Assembly (NCBI GenBank): GCA_009691525.1 | Contig: SICG01000013.1 | Location: forward strand, 1-44,219 | Direction: 5' to 3' | Source: Candidatus Latescibacterota bacterium | GTDB lineage: Bacteria; Latescibacterota; UBA2968; UBA8231 | Length of the DNA stretch: 44,219 nucleotides | Shown here: positions 25,497 to 32,809 of the stretch, piece by piece | Position numbering within the stretch: position 1 is the stretch's first letter | Layout: every line of letters starts with the position of its first letter | Made by a program: the position numbers and the translations under genes | The notes under the pieces: model-generated | Seen by the model: only the letters and a program-made list of their open reading frames with translations | Databases searched by the model: none | What the model was told of the DNA's origin: nothing

Positions 25497-26347
25497 TGGG
25501 GCCGACTCCGCCCCAACAAATTCAGGAGCTGATCGCTGGCGCTGTGCAGCGCCTCTTCTGCCACCGGCACCCGGTTGCACAGGCTGAAGCGCCAGAAGGC
25601 CCAGCGAACCGCGTACTGCGCCTGCAGAATATAGCGGGTGCGGTCGGAAAGATTGGGCGCCCCCCGGTGCCAGCACTGAGGGTCCTGCAGGTAGATATCC
25701 CCAGCCTTGCAAAAGATCGACACCGGCCCGCGACCTTCAAAGGCTGGATGCTCCTGATCGTTGGGGTTGCGGCCGGAGTAGTGGCTGCCCGGCACGTACT
25801 GGGTGGGCCCGTGTTCGATCAGCTCGATATCGCTGAGCGCCATCTGGACGGTGAACCACAAGACCTGCATGCGAATCCGCGCATCGTGGCGCGGGACCTG
25901 CTCCGGCAGCGGGTTGTGAACCTGCCCGTCCACGTGCCATCGCTCAATGGCCAGGCCGGGCAGATTGCGCAGGACATTCTGGCCGCAAAACTTACAATCT
26001 TTCCCCACCATCGCTTCGGCCAGGCTGAAAATCGGCTCCCGGACCAGCATGTCTCGAAAAATCGGGTCGAGCTCGATGCTGTTCCTCAGAATAAACGGAA
26101 CCTCCTCGCCCGACTCTGCGTGTTTCTTCAATTCGAGGTAGCGCTTGTCAGCCAGCTCCGGGTTGGTCCTTTGGGCGAGGATGGGATCGGCGAGCAGTTC
26201 GTCGGTTTTGTCGCGCAGGGCCCTGATCTCGCCCGGAGTCAACACTCCGGGAATATGTACATAGCCGTCGCGATAGAACTGCTCGACGAGCTGACTGGTT
26301 TTATCCTCGCTGAAGGGTTCCCCGGCGAGGATTGGGCTGGTGGTCAT
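25493..26347 (-). CDS. Phytanoyl-CoA dioxygenase family (PhyH) Fe(II)/2-oxoglutarate oxygenase
   Basis: A 284-residue protein with the PhyH layout: N-terminal 'FYRDGYVHIPGVLTPGEI', the iron-binding His and Asp in 'ERWHVDGQVHNPLP', 'PTQYVPGSHYSGRNP', and the distal His with 2-oxoglutarate-binding Arg in 'CWHRGAPNLSDRTRY'. All key residues are present, so an active oxygenase is likely. The substrate is unknown; bacterial members often hydroxylate small molecules or N-methyl compounds rather than phytanoyl-CoA. It follows gmaS by 9 bases and overlaps the isochorismatase-fold gene by 4 bases (ATGA), so it belongs to the methylamine operon. I infer a feeder or side reaction, possibly releasing an amine from an N-methylated compound, without direct support. 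Confidence 0.83.
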   Translation of the reverse strand: MTTSPILAGEPFSEDKTSQLVEQFYRDGYVHIPGVLTPGEIRALRDKTDELLADPILAQRTNPELADKRYLELKKHAESGEEVPFILRNSIELDPIFRDMLVREPIFSLAEAMVGKDCKFCGQNVLRNLPGLAIERWHVDGQVHNPLPEQVPRHDARIRMQVLWFTVQMALSDIELIEHGPTQYVPGSHYSGRNPNDQEHPAFEGRGPVSIFCKAGDIYLQDPQCWHRGAPNLSDRTRYILQAQYAVRWAFWRFSLCNRVPVAEEALHSASDQLLNLLGRSRPQ

Positions 26348-26356
26348 CAGATCCCT

Positions 26357-27691
26357 TTAATAGATAGGCAGGTACTTGTCCAACTCCCACTGGCTGACAT
26401 GCTGGTGGTACTCCCGCCATTCCTCCCGCTTGACCTCCATATAGTAGGCGGCGTATTCCGCGCCCAGCGCCTCCCGGACCACCTTGTCGGCCTCCAGGCA
26501 ATCGAGGGCCTCGCGCAGGGTGGTGGGCAGAAAACCGATACCCCGGCGCTGGAGTTCGGCCTCGGGGATCTCGTAGAGATTGTCGTCGTTGCGCTTGCCC
26601 GGGTCGATTTTTTTCTCGATCCCGTCCAGGCCGGCGGCCAGCATCGCCGCGCAGGCCAGATAAGGATTGGCCGCCCCGTCCACCGTGCGGTTTTCGATGC
26701 GCCCCGGCCCGGGGATACGAATCATCTGGGTCCGGTTGGAACCGCCGTAGGTGGTATAGACCGGGGCCCAGGTGGCGCCCGAACGGGGGGCCCCGCGGAT
26801 CAGGCGCTTGTAGCTGTTGACCAGAGGCGAGGTGACCGCGGCCAGGGCCCGGGCGTGTTTGAGCAGGCCACCCATAAACCAGTAGGCCTGCTGAGACAAG
26901 CCGTTCTTGTCCTTCTTGTCCAGAAAGAGGTTTTTCTTGTTCTCCTTGTCCCACAGGCTCAGGTGAAAGTGGGCGCCGCTGCCGGTGAGGTGGGAAAAGG
27001 GCTTGGGCATGAAGGTGGCCATCAACCCGCGCTGCTCGGCGGCGCTTTTCACCATCCAGCGGAAAAAGGTGTGGCGGTCAGCGGTGGTCAGGGCATCAGC
27101 GTAGCGCCAGTTGATCTCGAACTGGCAGTTGGCGTCCTCATGGTCGTTGGCGTAGGGGTCCCAGCCCAACTCCTGCATGTATTTGATCAGGGTGGTCATC
27201 AGATCCAGGCTGCGGTGTAATGTCACCAGATCGTAGCAGGGCTTGGGCAGGATATCGAGCGCGTCGGCGGGCACGTAATTGCCCTGCTCGGTGCGCCGCA
27301 GGAGCATGAACTCCGGCTCCACCCCCACGTTGAAGGTATAGCCCTTGCGTTTGGCCTTCTCCAGTTGCCGCGACAGGATGGTGCGCGGACAGTACCCCCA
27401 GGGCTTGCCCTCCACATGGGCGTTGCCGGCCACCCAGGCGACATTGGGCCGCCAGGGCAGGACTGCCAGGGAGCGGAAGTCGGGGATACTCATGATATCC
27501 GGATCGTGTGGCCCCTGGCCCATGTGCCCGGTGGCAAAGCCGGCAAAGCCGGCCCCTTCCTCCGCCATGTCGGCCAGATGGGTGGCGGGGATCACCTTGG
27601 CCTTGGGCAAACCGCTCATCTCCACGAAGGAGCAGAGGAAGAACTCGATCTGCTTCTCTTTGACGAGTTGTTCAACTTGGCTGAGGTTCAT
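26357..27691 (-). CDS. gmaS: Gamma-glutamylmethylamide synthetase (type III glutamine synthetase-like)
   Basis: A 444-residue glutamine-synthetase-fold ligase. In the N-methylglutamate pathway it joins methylamine to glutamate with ATP. The start has GAGGAG 8 bases upstream. Active-site motifs are all visible: 'FNVGVEPEFML' (metal-binding Glu pair), 'HEDANCQFEIN', 'GSGAHFHLSLW', 'VNSYKRLIRG', 'GGSNRTQMIRIP' and 'ENRTVDGAANPYLA'. Length and motifs match the GlnT/GmaS group rather than GlnA, and there is no adenylylation Tyr region. Sequence alone cannot separate GlnT (ammonia) from GmaS (methylamine); the call rests on the flanking complete mgs and mgd sets. It lies 41 bases after mgdD. PII, encoded at the operon head, would be a natural regulator but is frameshifted. 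Confidence 0.85.
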   Translation of the reverse strand: MNLSQVEQLVKEKQIEFFLCSFVEMSGLPKAKVIPATHLADMAEEGAGFAGFATGHMGQGPHDPDIMSIPDFRSLAVLPWRPNVAWVAGNAHVEGKPWGYCPRTILSRQLEKAKRKGYTFNVGVEPEFMLLRRTEQGNYVPADALDILPKPCYDLVTLHRSLDLMTTLIKYMQELGWDPYANDHEDANCQFEINWRYADALTTADRHTFFRWMVKSAAEQRGLMATFMPKPFSHLTGSGAHFHLSLWDKENKKNLFLDKKDKNGLSQQAYWFMGGLLKHARALAAVTSPLVNSYKRLIRGAPRSGATWAPVYTTYGGSNRTQMIRIPGPGRIENRTVDGAANPYLACAAMLAAGLDGIEKKIDPGKRNDDNLYEIPEAELQRRGIGFLPTTLREALDCLEADKVVREALGAEYAAYYMEVKREEWREYHQHVSQWELDKYLPIY

Positions 27692-27732
27692 CGGCGATCT
27701 CCTCGCAAAAAAGGTGGCAAGCAGGATGCAGG

Positions 27733-28401
27733 TCAGTCGGTATCACCCAGGGCGCGCAGCGCCGCCTGGCCGAGGGGGGCGATGCCCTGGACGCGCCCGG
27801 CTTCCAGCAGGGCTTCCCACAGGTACGCCCCCAGAGAACGGGCGCCTATAAGTGAGAAGGCCGGCAGCCCGTCCAGGTCGCGGCGGAGGATCAGCTGGGC
27901 GGTTTTGGCCACACTGGTCTGCCTGGCCTCCCCATCGGAAAAACGCGCCAGATCCAGGCCGCACAACTGGCTGAGCACCGCCGGACCGGCCGGTCCCACC
28001 AGCCACAGTTCGGCCCGCCCGTGGGTTAAATCGGTGAGGGTGAGGTGCCGGCCCGCTGCCTGTGAACGCAGCCCTTCCAGCAAGCCCTTCTCGCCTCCGG
28101 ACGGGGTACTGATAAAAAAGAGATCCGGCCGCAGGCGAAAAACCCGGCCTTTATCCAGTACTGCTCCCCTGCCTAGGCCCAGTTCCACCCCCAGCAGTGC
28201 CGCGGCCTCCCGGCCCTCGATCAGGATCTTGCCTCTGGCCGTCTCGTCAGCCAGGCCTACCCCACCCTGGGCCAGCGCCACCTCCTCCTCCACCGTGGTA
28301 TAGGCCTGCGCCACCTGCCAGCCCTCGCAAGGGGCAAACTGCGCCCCGGCCTTTCCGGCCACGGTATGCAGCGGACTCAATCGCGAAGGAAGCCCGCTCA
28401 T
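27733..28401 (-). CDS. mgdD: N-methylglutamate dehydrogenase subunit D (sarcosine oxidase gamma-like)
   Basis: A 222-residue protein starting at ATG 28401, overlapping the TGA of mgdC as ATGA, so the subunits are made in step. It has the look of the gamma subunit of heterotetrameric sarcosine oxidase: a small relative of the folate-binding GcvT fold ('GKILIEGREAAALLGVELGL', 'LTDLTHGRAELWLVGPAGPA', 'AKTAQLILRRDLDGLPAFSL'). This subunit has no catalytic residues of its own in known complexes and stabilises the assembly. It would sit in the cytoplasm with MgdABC. This family diverges fast, so assignment relies on gene order as much as sequence. Longer frames upstream are shadows of mgdC. Confidence 0.8.
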   Translation of the reverse strand: MSGLPSRLSPLHTVAGKAGAQFAPCEGWQVAQAYTTVEEEVALAQGGVGLADETARGKILIEGREAAALLGVELGLGRGAVLDKGRVFRLRPDLFFISTPSGGEKGLLEGLRSQAAGRHLTLTDLTHGRAELWLVGPAGPAVLSQLCGLDLARFSDGEARQTSVAKTAQLILRRDLDGLPAFSLIGARSLGAYLWEALLEAGRVQGIAPLGQAALRALGDTD

Positions 28402-31286
28402 TGGCGCACCCTTTCCCCCTGGGGGTCGTAGAAGGCCCCGTGATGGACCCGGGCCTCCAGCAGCGCGCCCTCGCGGAAGATGGTGAACTCCTCCCCATTC
28501 TGTTCGGCCAGCGCTGCCGGCAGCCAGCACAGGCCGATGATCTCCCCGAGGGTGGGGCTGAAGCGGCTGGAGGTGATCCAGCCGAGGATCTCCAGTTTGC
28601 CCTGCCGGCGCTCGACGATCTGCAACCCTTCCTCGGGCACAGTTCCCGACTGGGCCATCTTGAAACCGGTCAACCGCTGCTGGACCCCGGTGTCAGCCAC
28701 CCGCATCAGCGCGCGTTTCCCCAGAAAATCGGGTTTGTCCATCTTCACCATGCCCTCGAGGCCCGCTGAAAAGGCGTCGGCCAGGGCGTCGGTGTCCTGC
28801 CCGATGATGATATGGGCCTTCTCCAGGCGCAGGACCCGCTGGGCTTCGACGCCAAAGGGGGAGATGCCGAACGGAGTGCCGGCCGCCATCAGCGCTTCCC
28901 ACAGGTGCAGACCGTATCCGGAGGGACAATGGATCTCGTAGGACAACTCGCCGGTGAAACCCAGGCGCAGCAGGCGGCAGGGCACCCCGGCCACCAGGGC
29001 GTGGCGAGCGTGCATATAGGGGAAGGCCTCATTGCCCAGATCGGTCTGGGTCAGTTGCTGCAGCACCGCACGCGACTGCGGCCCCGCCAGGTTAAAGGCC
29101 GCAAAAGCCTCGGTCAGGTCCGTGGCGTGTACTCCCTTGCCCCAGCCGGCCTGCATCCACCACTGGATCAGCTCAAAGACCGCCGCCGCTCCAGACGAGG
29201 TGGTGGTCAGGTACCACTCCTCCTCTCCCAAACGCGCCCCTACCCCGTCGTCGAGCACCACCCCTTCGTCGTTGCAGATCACCCCGTAGCGCGCTCGCCC
29301 CAGGCCCAAGCGGCGCCACTGGTTGATGTAGAGCCTTTCCAGCAGGGCCGGTGCCCCGGGCCCGGTGAACTGCAGCTTGCCCAGAGTGCTCACGTCGATG
29401 AGACCCACGCCACGACGCACGGCCTGCACCTCGGCCACCGCATCGCCGTAGTGCTCGGGGCGCATCCACAGCCCGGCCCCCATCATCTTGGCGCCGTGGT
29501 CCAAGTGCCACGAGTGGATCGGGCTCAACTGCACCGGCTCCAGGTGCTGGCCGGCCAGGGCACCCAGGGACATGGGGTTCACCGGCGGGCGGGCCGTGGT
29601 CCGGCCCACCTGCCCCACGTCCATGCTGCGGGCGCGGGCGCACAGATGCAGGGTGTTCATCCCGCACATCTTGCCCTGGCAGGGCCCCATGGAGATGGTG
29701 CTGTAGCGCTTGAGTAATTCCGGACTCTCGTACCCTTCGCCGATGGCAGTCTCCACATCGACGTCGGTGACGTCCTCGCACAGGCACACGAAGCGCTTCC
29801 CCTTCCCCTTCCCCGGAAGCACGGCCGGCGCGAAACTGCGCGGGGACTGGGCCTGCCGTAGAACCCGCAGTTGCTCCGCCATCGCCGGGTCCGGCCCTGT
29901 CTCTAGGCCCAATTGCGCGGCGGCCTCCAGGCCAGCCCTCCGGCCATCGAGGCGCTGGGCCTCAACCCTGTACATACCATTGACCCGGCCGGCCGCATAG
30001 AAACCGGGCCGCATCTCGGAGAAACGGAATTCTGCCTGGGTCTCGTCGTAGGTACCCCGACACCCGGCCATGTACGCCAAATCCGCAGCCGGCGCCCAAC
30101 CGCCGCTGACCACGATCAGCCCGCAGTCCACCCTCTTCTCGGTTTTTGATTCCGCCCGGCCCTGCCCATCGACGCGGGCCAGCACCGCCCCCCACACCTT
30201 CTTATCGCCCAGCGCCCTCACCACGGTGTGCCCGCTCAGGACCCTCACCCCGGCCGCCTCCAATTCCGCCGCGCGCTCGTTTTCGCGGCGCGCAACGACC
30301 ACGATCAGTTCCACCCCCGCCTCCCGCAAGGCCAATGCCGCTTCCCACCCCTCATCGTTGTCGGCCACCACGACTGCTCGCTGGCCGGGCACCACCCCGT
30401 ACAGGCGGAGGAGACGCAGCACCGCCCCGCCCAACATCACCCCAGGCAGATCGTTGCCGGCGAAGATCAGGGGCTGTTCGTACGCACCGGTAGCCGCCAC
30501 TATCGCCTGCGCCCTGATCTTGTACAGGCGTTTCCCCTGCACCGCGACCAGCCAGTGGTCCGCGTACCAGCCCGTGACCATGGTCCCCGTGAAAACCTGG
30601 ATGCGCGGCTGGGCCGCTATCTCCTGGAGCAGGGCCGGCAGCGAATCCTGCGACCCCGAGAAACGCAGATGTCCTCCCAAGGCCGGTTGCTCCTCAAAGA
30701 GCAATACCTGCGCCCCCTGGGCCGCGGCGGCCAGGGCCGCGCTGAGCCCTGCTGGCCCCCCGCCCACCACCGCCACCTGGGTGTGCAGGAACTGCTTGGA
30801 GAAGCCCCCTCCGTGCGAGTCGGGGTCCACCACGCCCAGGCCAGCGGCCCGGCGGAGGAAATCCTCGTACAGGGGCCACAGCGCGCGCGGCCGCATGAAG
30901 GTCTTGTAGTAGAACCCCACCGGCATCAGCGGGCTGAGGTATTTGGTCAGGGAAAGCAGGTCGGTGTCGAGGGAGGGCCAGACATTCTGCGCACTCACCG
31001 CCATGCCTTCTTCGACCGGGCGCTGGCAGGCGCGCACATTCGGCTCGTCGCCAATCTGCACCAGGCAGTTGGGGCAGTGACCGGCACCACACAAGAGCCC
31101 GCGCGGGCGGTGATATTTAAAGGAACGGCTGAGCACCCCGACCCCGGCGGCAGTCAGCGCCGAAGCAATGGTGTCGCCCGGATGGGCGGGGTAGGTCCGC
31201 CCCTCAAAGGAGAACTGGAAGGTGTGATTGCGGTCGATGGCCTCGCCCACTTGCGGCGCGAGGCGTCCGGAAATCTCAGGCGGCAC
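28398..31286 (-). CDS. mgdC: N-methylglutamate dehydrogenase subunit C (sarcosine oxidase alpha-like)
   Basis: A 962-residue subunit. I prefer GTG 31286, preceded by AAGGGGAGGG; a TTG at 31304 is the alternative. Order of parts: a ferredoxin-like N-domain (about 20-95) with the cysteine set 'CGAGHCPNCLVQIG...RAC'; an FAD/NAD domain ('VAVVGGGPAGLSAALAAAA', about 172 on); a second cysteine pattern near 520-560 ('RFVCLCEDVTD', 'GPCQGKMCG'); and a C-terminal GcvT/folate-binding half ('GVGLIDVSTLGKLQFTG', 'GFTGELSYEIHCPSG', 'KPDFLGKRAL'). The reaction inferred is oxidative demethylation of N-methylglutamate to glutamate, passing the one-carbon unit to tetrahydrofolate. Classical sarcosine oxidase alpha, as I recall it, lacks these cysteines, so two Fe-S centres are likely here. 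Overlaps mgdB by 11 bases and mgdD by 4. Confidence 0.87.
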   Translation of the reverse strand: MPPEISGRLAPQVGEAIDRNHTFQFSFEGRTYPAHPGDTIASALTAAGVGVLSRSFKYHRPRGLLCGAGHCPNCLVQIGDEPNVRACQRPVEEGMAVSAQNVWPSLDTDLLSLTKYLSPLMPVGFYYKTFMRPRALWPLYEDFLRRAAGLGVVDPDSHGGGFSKQFLHTQVAVVGGGPAGLSAALAAAAQGAQVLLFEEQPALGGHLRFSGSQDSLPALLQEIAAQPRIQVFTGTMVTGWYADHWLVAVQGKRLYKIRAQAIVAATGAYEQPLIFAGNDLPGVMLGGAVLRLLRLYGVVPGQRAVVVADNDEGWEAALALREAGVELIVVVARRENERAAELEAAGVRVLSGHTVVRALGDKKVWGAVLARVDGQGRAESKTEKRVDCGLIVVSGGWAPAADLAYMAGCRGTYDETQAEFRFSEMRPGFYAAGRVNGMYRVEAQRLDGRRAGLEAAAQLGLETGPDPAMAEQLRVLRQAQSPRSFAPAVLPGKGKGKRFVCLCEDVTDVDVETAIGEGYESPELLKRYSTISMGPCQGKMCGMNTLHLCARARSMDVGQVGRTTARPPVNPMSLGALAGQHLEPVQLSPIHSWHLDHGAKMMGAGLWMRPEHYGDAVAEVQAVRRGVGLIDVSTLGKLQFTGPGAPALLERLYINQWRRLGLGRARYGVICNDEGVVLDDGVGARLGEEEWYLTTTSSGAAAVFELIQWWMQAGWGKGVHATDLTEAFAAFNLAGPQSRAVLQQLTQTDLGNEAFPYMHARHALVAGVPCRLLRLGFTGELSYEIHCPSGYGLHLWEALMAAGTPFGISPFGVEAQRVLRLEKAHIIIGQDTDALADAFSAGLEGMVKMDKPDFLGKRALMRVADTGVQQRLTGFKMAQSGTVPEEGLQIVERRQGKLEILGWITSSRFSPTLGEIIGLCWLPAALAEQNGEEFTIFREGALLEARVHHGAFYDPQGERVRQ

Positions 31287-31563
31287 GCTCGCCCTCCCCT
31301 TCAATTGCCGGTGGCAGCCAGGTCTTGGTCACCTGGCCGGTGTAGGTGTGGCGCTCGGCCAGGAACCACAGGCCGCAGCCAGCCCGGTGGTACCACCACT
31401 CGCTCTGCAAGCCCAGCCGGTTGGACCGCAGGTACAGATAATTTGCCCAGGTCTCGTCGCTGGTGGTCTTAGGGTCCAAGGGGCGGGGATTCACCTCGCC
31501 CCCATAGCGAAACTCGCTGGCATTGCGCGGCCCGCAGTTGGGGCAGTTCAGGATCAGCATCAT
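31276..31563 (-). CDS. mgdB: N-methylglutamate dehydrogenase subunit B (sarcosine oxidase delta-like)
   Basis: A 95-residue subunit starting with tandem ATGs at 31563 and TAGGAG just upstream, six bases after the mgdA stop. It has the zinc-binding delta-subunit pattern: 'LNCPNCGPRNASEFRYGGE' near the start, then 'YLYLRSNRLGLQSEWWYHR' and 'AGCGLWFLAERHTYTGQV', supplying Cys, Cys, His and Cys ligands. In heterotetrameric sarcosine oxidase this small subunit binds zinc and helps hold the complex together. Length matches the family. Its 3' end overlaps mgdC by 11 bases, in keeping with coupled synthesis of all four subunits. Confidence 0.9.
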   Translation of the reverse strand: MMLILNCPNCGPRNASEFRYGGEVNPRPLDPKTTSDETWANYLYLRSNRLGLQSEWWYHRAGCGLWFLAERHTYTGQVTKTWLPPAIEGEGERAA

Positions 31564-31569
31564 CAGCTC

Positions 31570-32805
31570 CTAATGTCCAACCGAGGCCGCGCCCTTCTCG
31601 CCCACCAGCTGGTTCTCGGCGAAACGGGAAAGCCGGAAGGGGGCGATCAGGTCGGGGGTGCGCCCAGTGGCGATCAAGGCGGCCAGGGTCTTACCGCAGA
31701 TGGGGGAAGCTTTGAAACCGTAGGTCCCCCAGCCGGTGTCGATGAGGAAACCCTCCACCGGCGTCAAACCCATGATCGGGCTGAAATCCGGAGGCATCTC
31801 GCACAAACCCGCCCATTGTCGCAGGACGCGGATCTGACTCAGGCAAGGGAAGAGTTCGAGCAGGTGGCCGGAGATCTCCTCCAAAAAGGAAAGGGAGCCG
31901 GCCATCGAATAGGAGGCAAAGGGATCGACGCTGGCACCGGTCACCAATTCGCCCCGGTCGGACTGGCTCACGTACACGTGCAGGCTGCCCGAGACCACCA
32001 CCGTGTTGAGGAAAGGCTTGAGCGGCTCGGTGACACAGGCCTGTAGCGGAAAAGTGGTCATGGGCAGGGCTATACCGGCCATGGCCGCGATGGTCGAGCC
32101 CCAGCCGGCGGTGGCGTTGAGCACCTGCTTGGCCCCGACAAAACCCCGCTTGGTCTGCACCCCCCGCATCCGCCCATCCTCGACCCGGAGTCCGGTCACC
32201 TCCGTCTCCTGGTGGATCTGGACCCCGCGCCGATCCGCCTCGCGGGCATACCCCCAGACCACCGCGTCGTGGCGGATAATGCCCCCCGGCGGGTGGAACA
32301 GGGCCGCCTGGATGGGGTAGCGGGGATGGTCGCTCAGATCCAGATGCGGGCAAAGGCGGGCAATCTCGTCTGGCCAGATCAGCCGCGAGTTGACGCCCTG
32401 GAGTTTGTTGACCTCGGCCCGCCGGCGCATGGTGCGCACCGAGGCGTCGCTGTGGGCCAATGTCAGGTGGCCCCGCTGGCTGAACATCACATTGAAGTCC
32501 AGTTTGCAGGCCAGCTGCTCGTAGAGCTTGACACTCTCGTCGTAGAAGCGCACTCCTTCTGGGGTGAGGTAGTTGCTGCGCACGATGGCGGTGTTGCGCC
32601 CGCTGCCCCCGGAACCGATGTAGCTCTTGTCCAGCACCGCTACATCGGTGATGCCGTGCTCCTCGGCCAGGTAATAGGCGCAGGCCAAGCCGTGCGCCCC
32701 CCCGCCGATAATCACCACCTCGTACTGATCTTTGAGCGGATGGGACCGCCACATCCGGGGCGGCGGCCGGCGGCTGAGGGCCTGGCGGATCAGTTTGATG
32801 GACAT
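31570..32805 (-). CDS. mgdA: N-methylglutamate dehydrogenase subunit A (sarcosine oxidase beta-like)
   Basis: A 411-residue flavoprotein of the DAO family and the catalytic subunit for amine oxidation. The start at ATG 32805 is 4 bases after the mgsC stop with AAGGAG overlapping the end of that gene; a longer reading to 32844 would overlap mgsC. The N-terminal FAD site is 'YEVVIIGGGAHGLACAYYL', followed by 'SGGSGRNTAIVRSNY'. The segment 'IIRHDAVVWGYAREADRRG' is where sarcosine oxidase beta carries its covalently bound FMN on His (family knowledge, from memory). C-terminal flavin contacts are at 'GWGTYGFKASPICGKTLAAL'. With MgdBCD it should oxidise N-methylglutamate in the cytoplasm. Sarcosine as substrate cannot be ruled out by sequence, but the mgs and gmaS neighbours argue for N-methylglutamate. 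Confidence 0.88.
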   Translation of the reverse strand: MSIKLIRQALSRRPPPRMWRSHPLKDQYEVVIIGGGAHGLACAYYLAEEHGITDVAVLDKSYIGSGGSGRNTAIVRSNYLTPEGVRFYDESVKLYEQLACKLDFNVMFSQRGHLTLAHSDASVRTMRRRAEVNKLQGVNSRLIWPDEIARLCPHLDLSDHPRYPIQAALFHPPGGIIRHDAVVWGYAREADRRGVQIHQETEVTGLRVEDGRMRGVQTKRGFVGAKQVLNATAGWGSTIAAMAGIALPMTTFPLQACVTEPLKPFLNTVVVSGSLHVYVSQSDRGELVTGASVDPFASYSMAGSLSFLEEISGHLLELFPCLSQIRVLRQWAGLCEMPPDFSPIMGLTPVEGFLIDTGWGTYGFKASPICGKTLAALIATGRTPDLIAPFRLSRFAENQLVGEKGAASVGH

Positions 32806-32809
32806 CGGG

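Noticed and set aside
25496..27220. 574-codon plus-strand open frame across gmaS and the PhyH gene
   Set aside because: It covers two well-recognised enzymes on the opposite strand; GC-rich codon bias explains the lack of stops.
27733..32805. Reading the four subunits simply as sarcosine oxidase for glycine betaine breakdown
   Set aside because: They lie directly between a complete mgsABC set and gmaS, and no glyA, betaine or dimethylglycine genes are present; N-methylglutamate dehydrogenase fits the context better.
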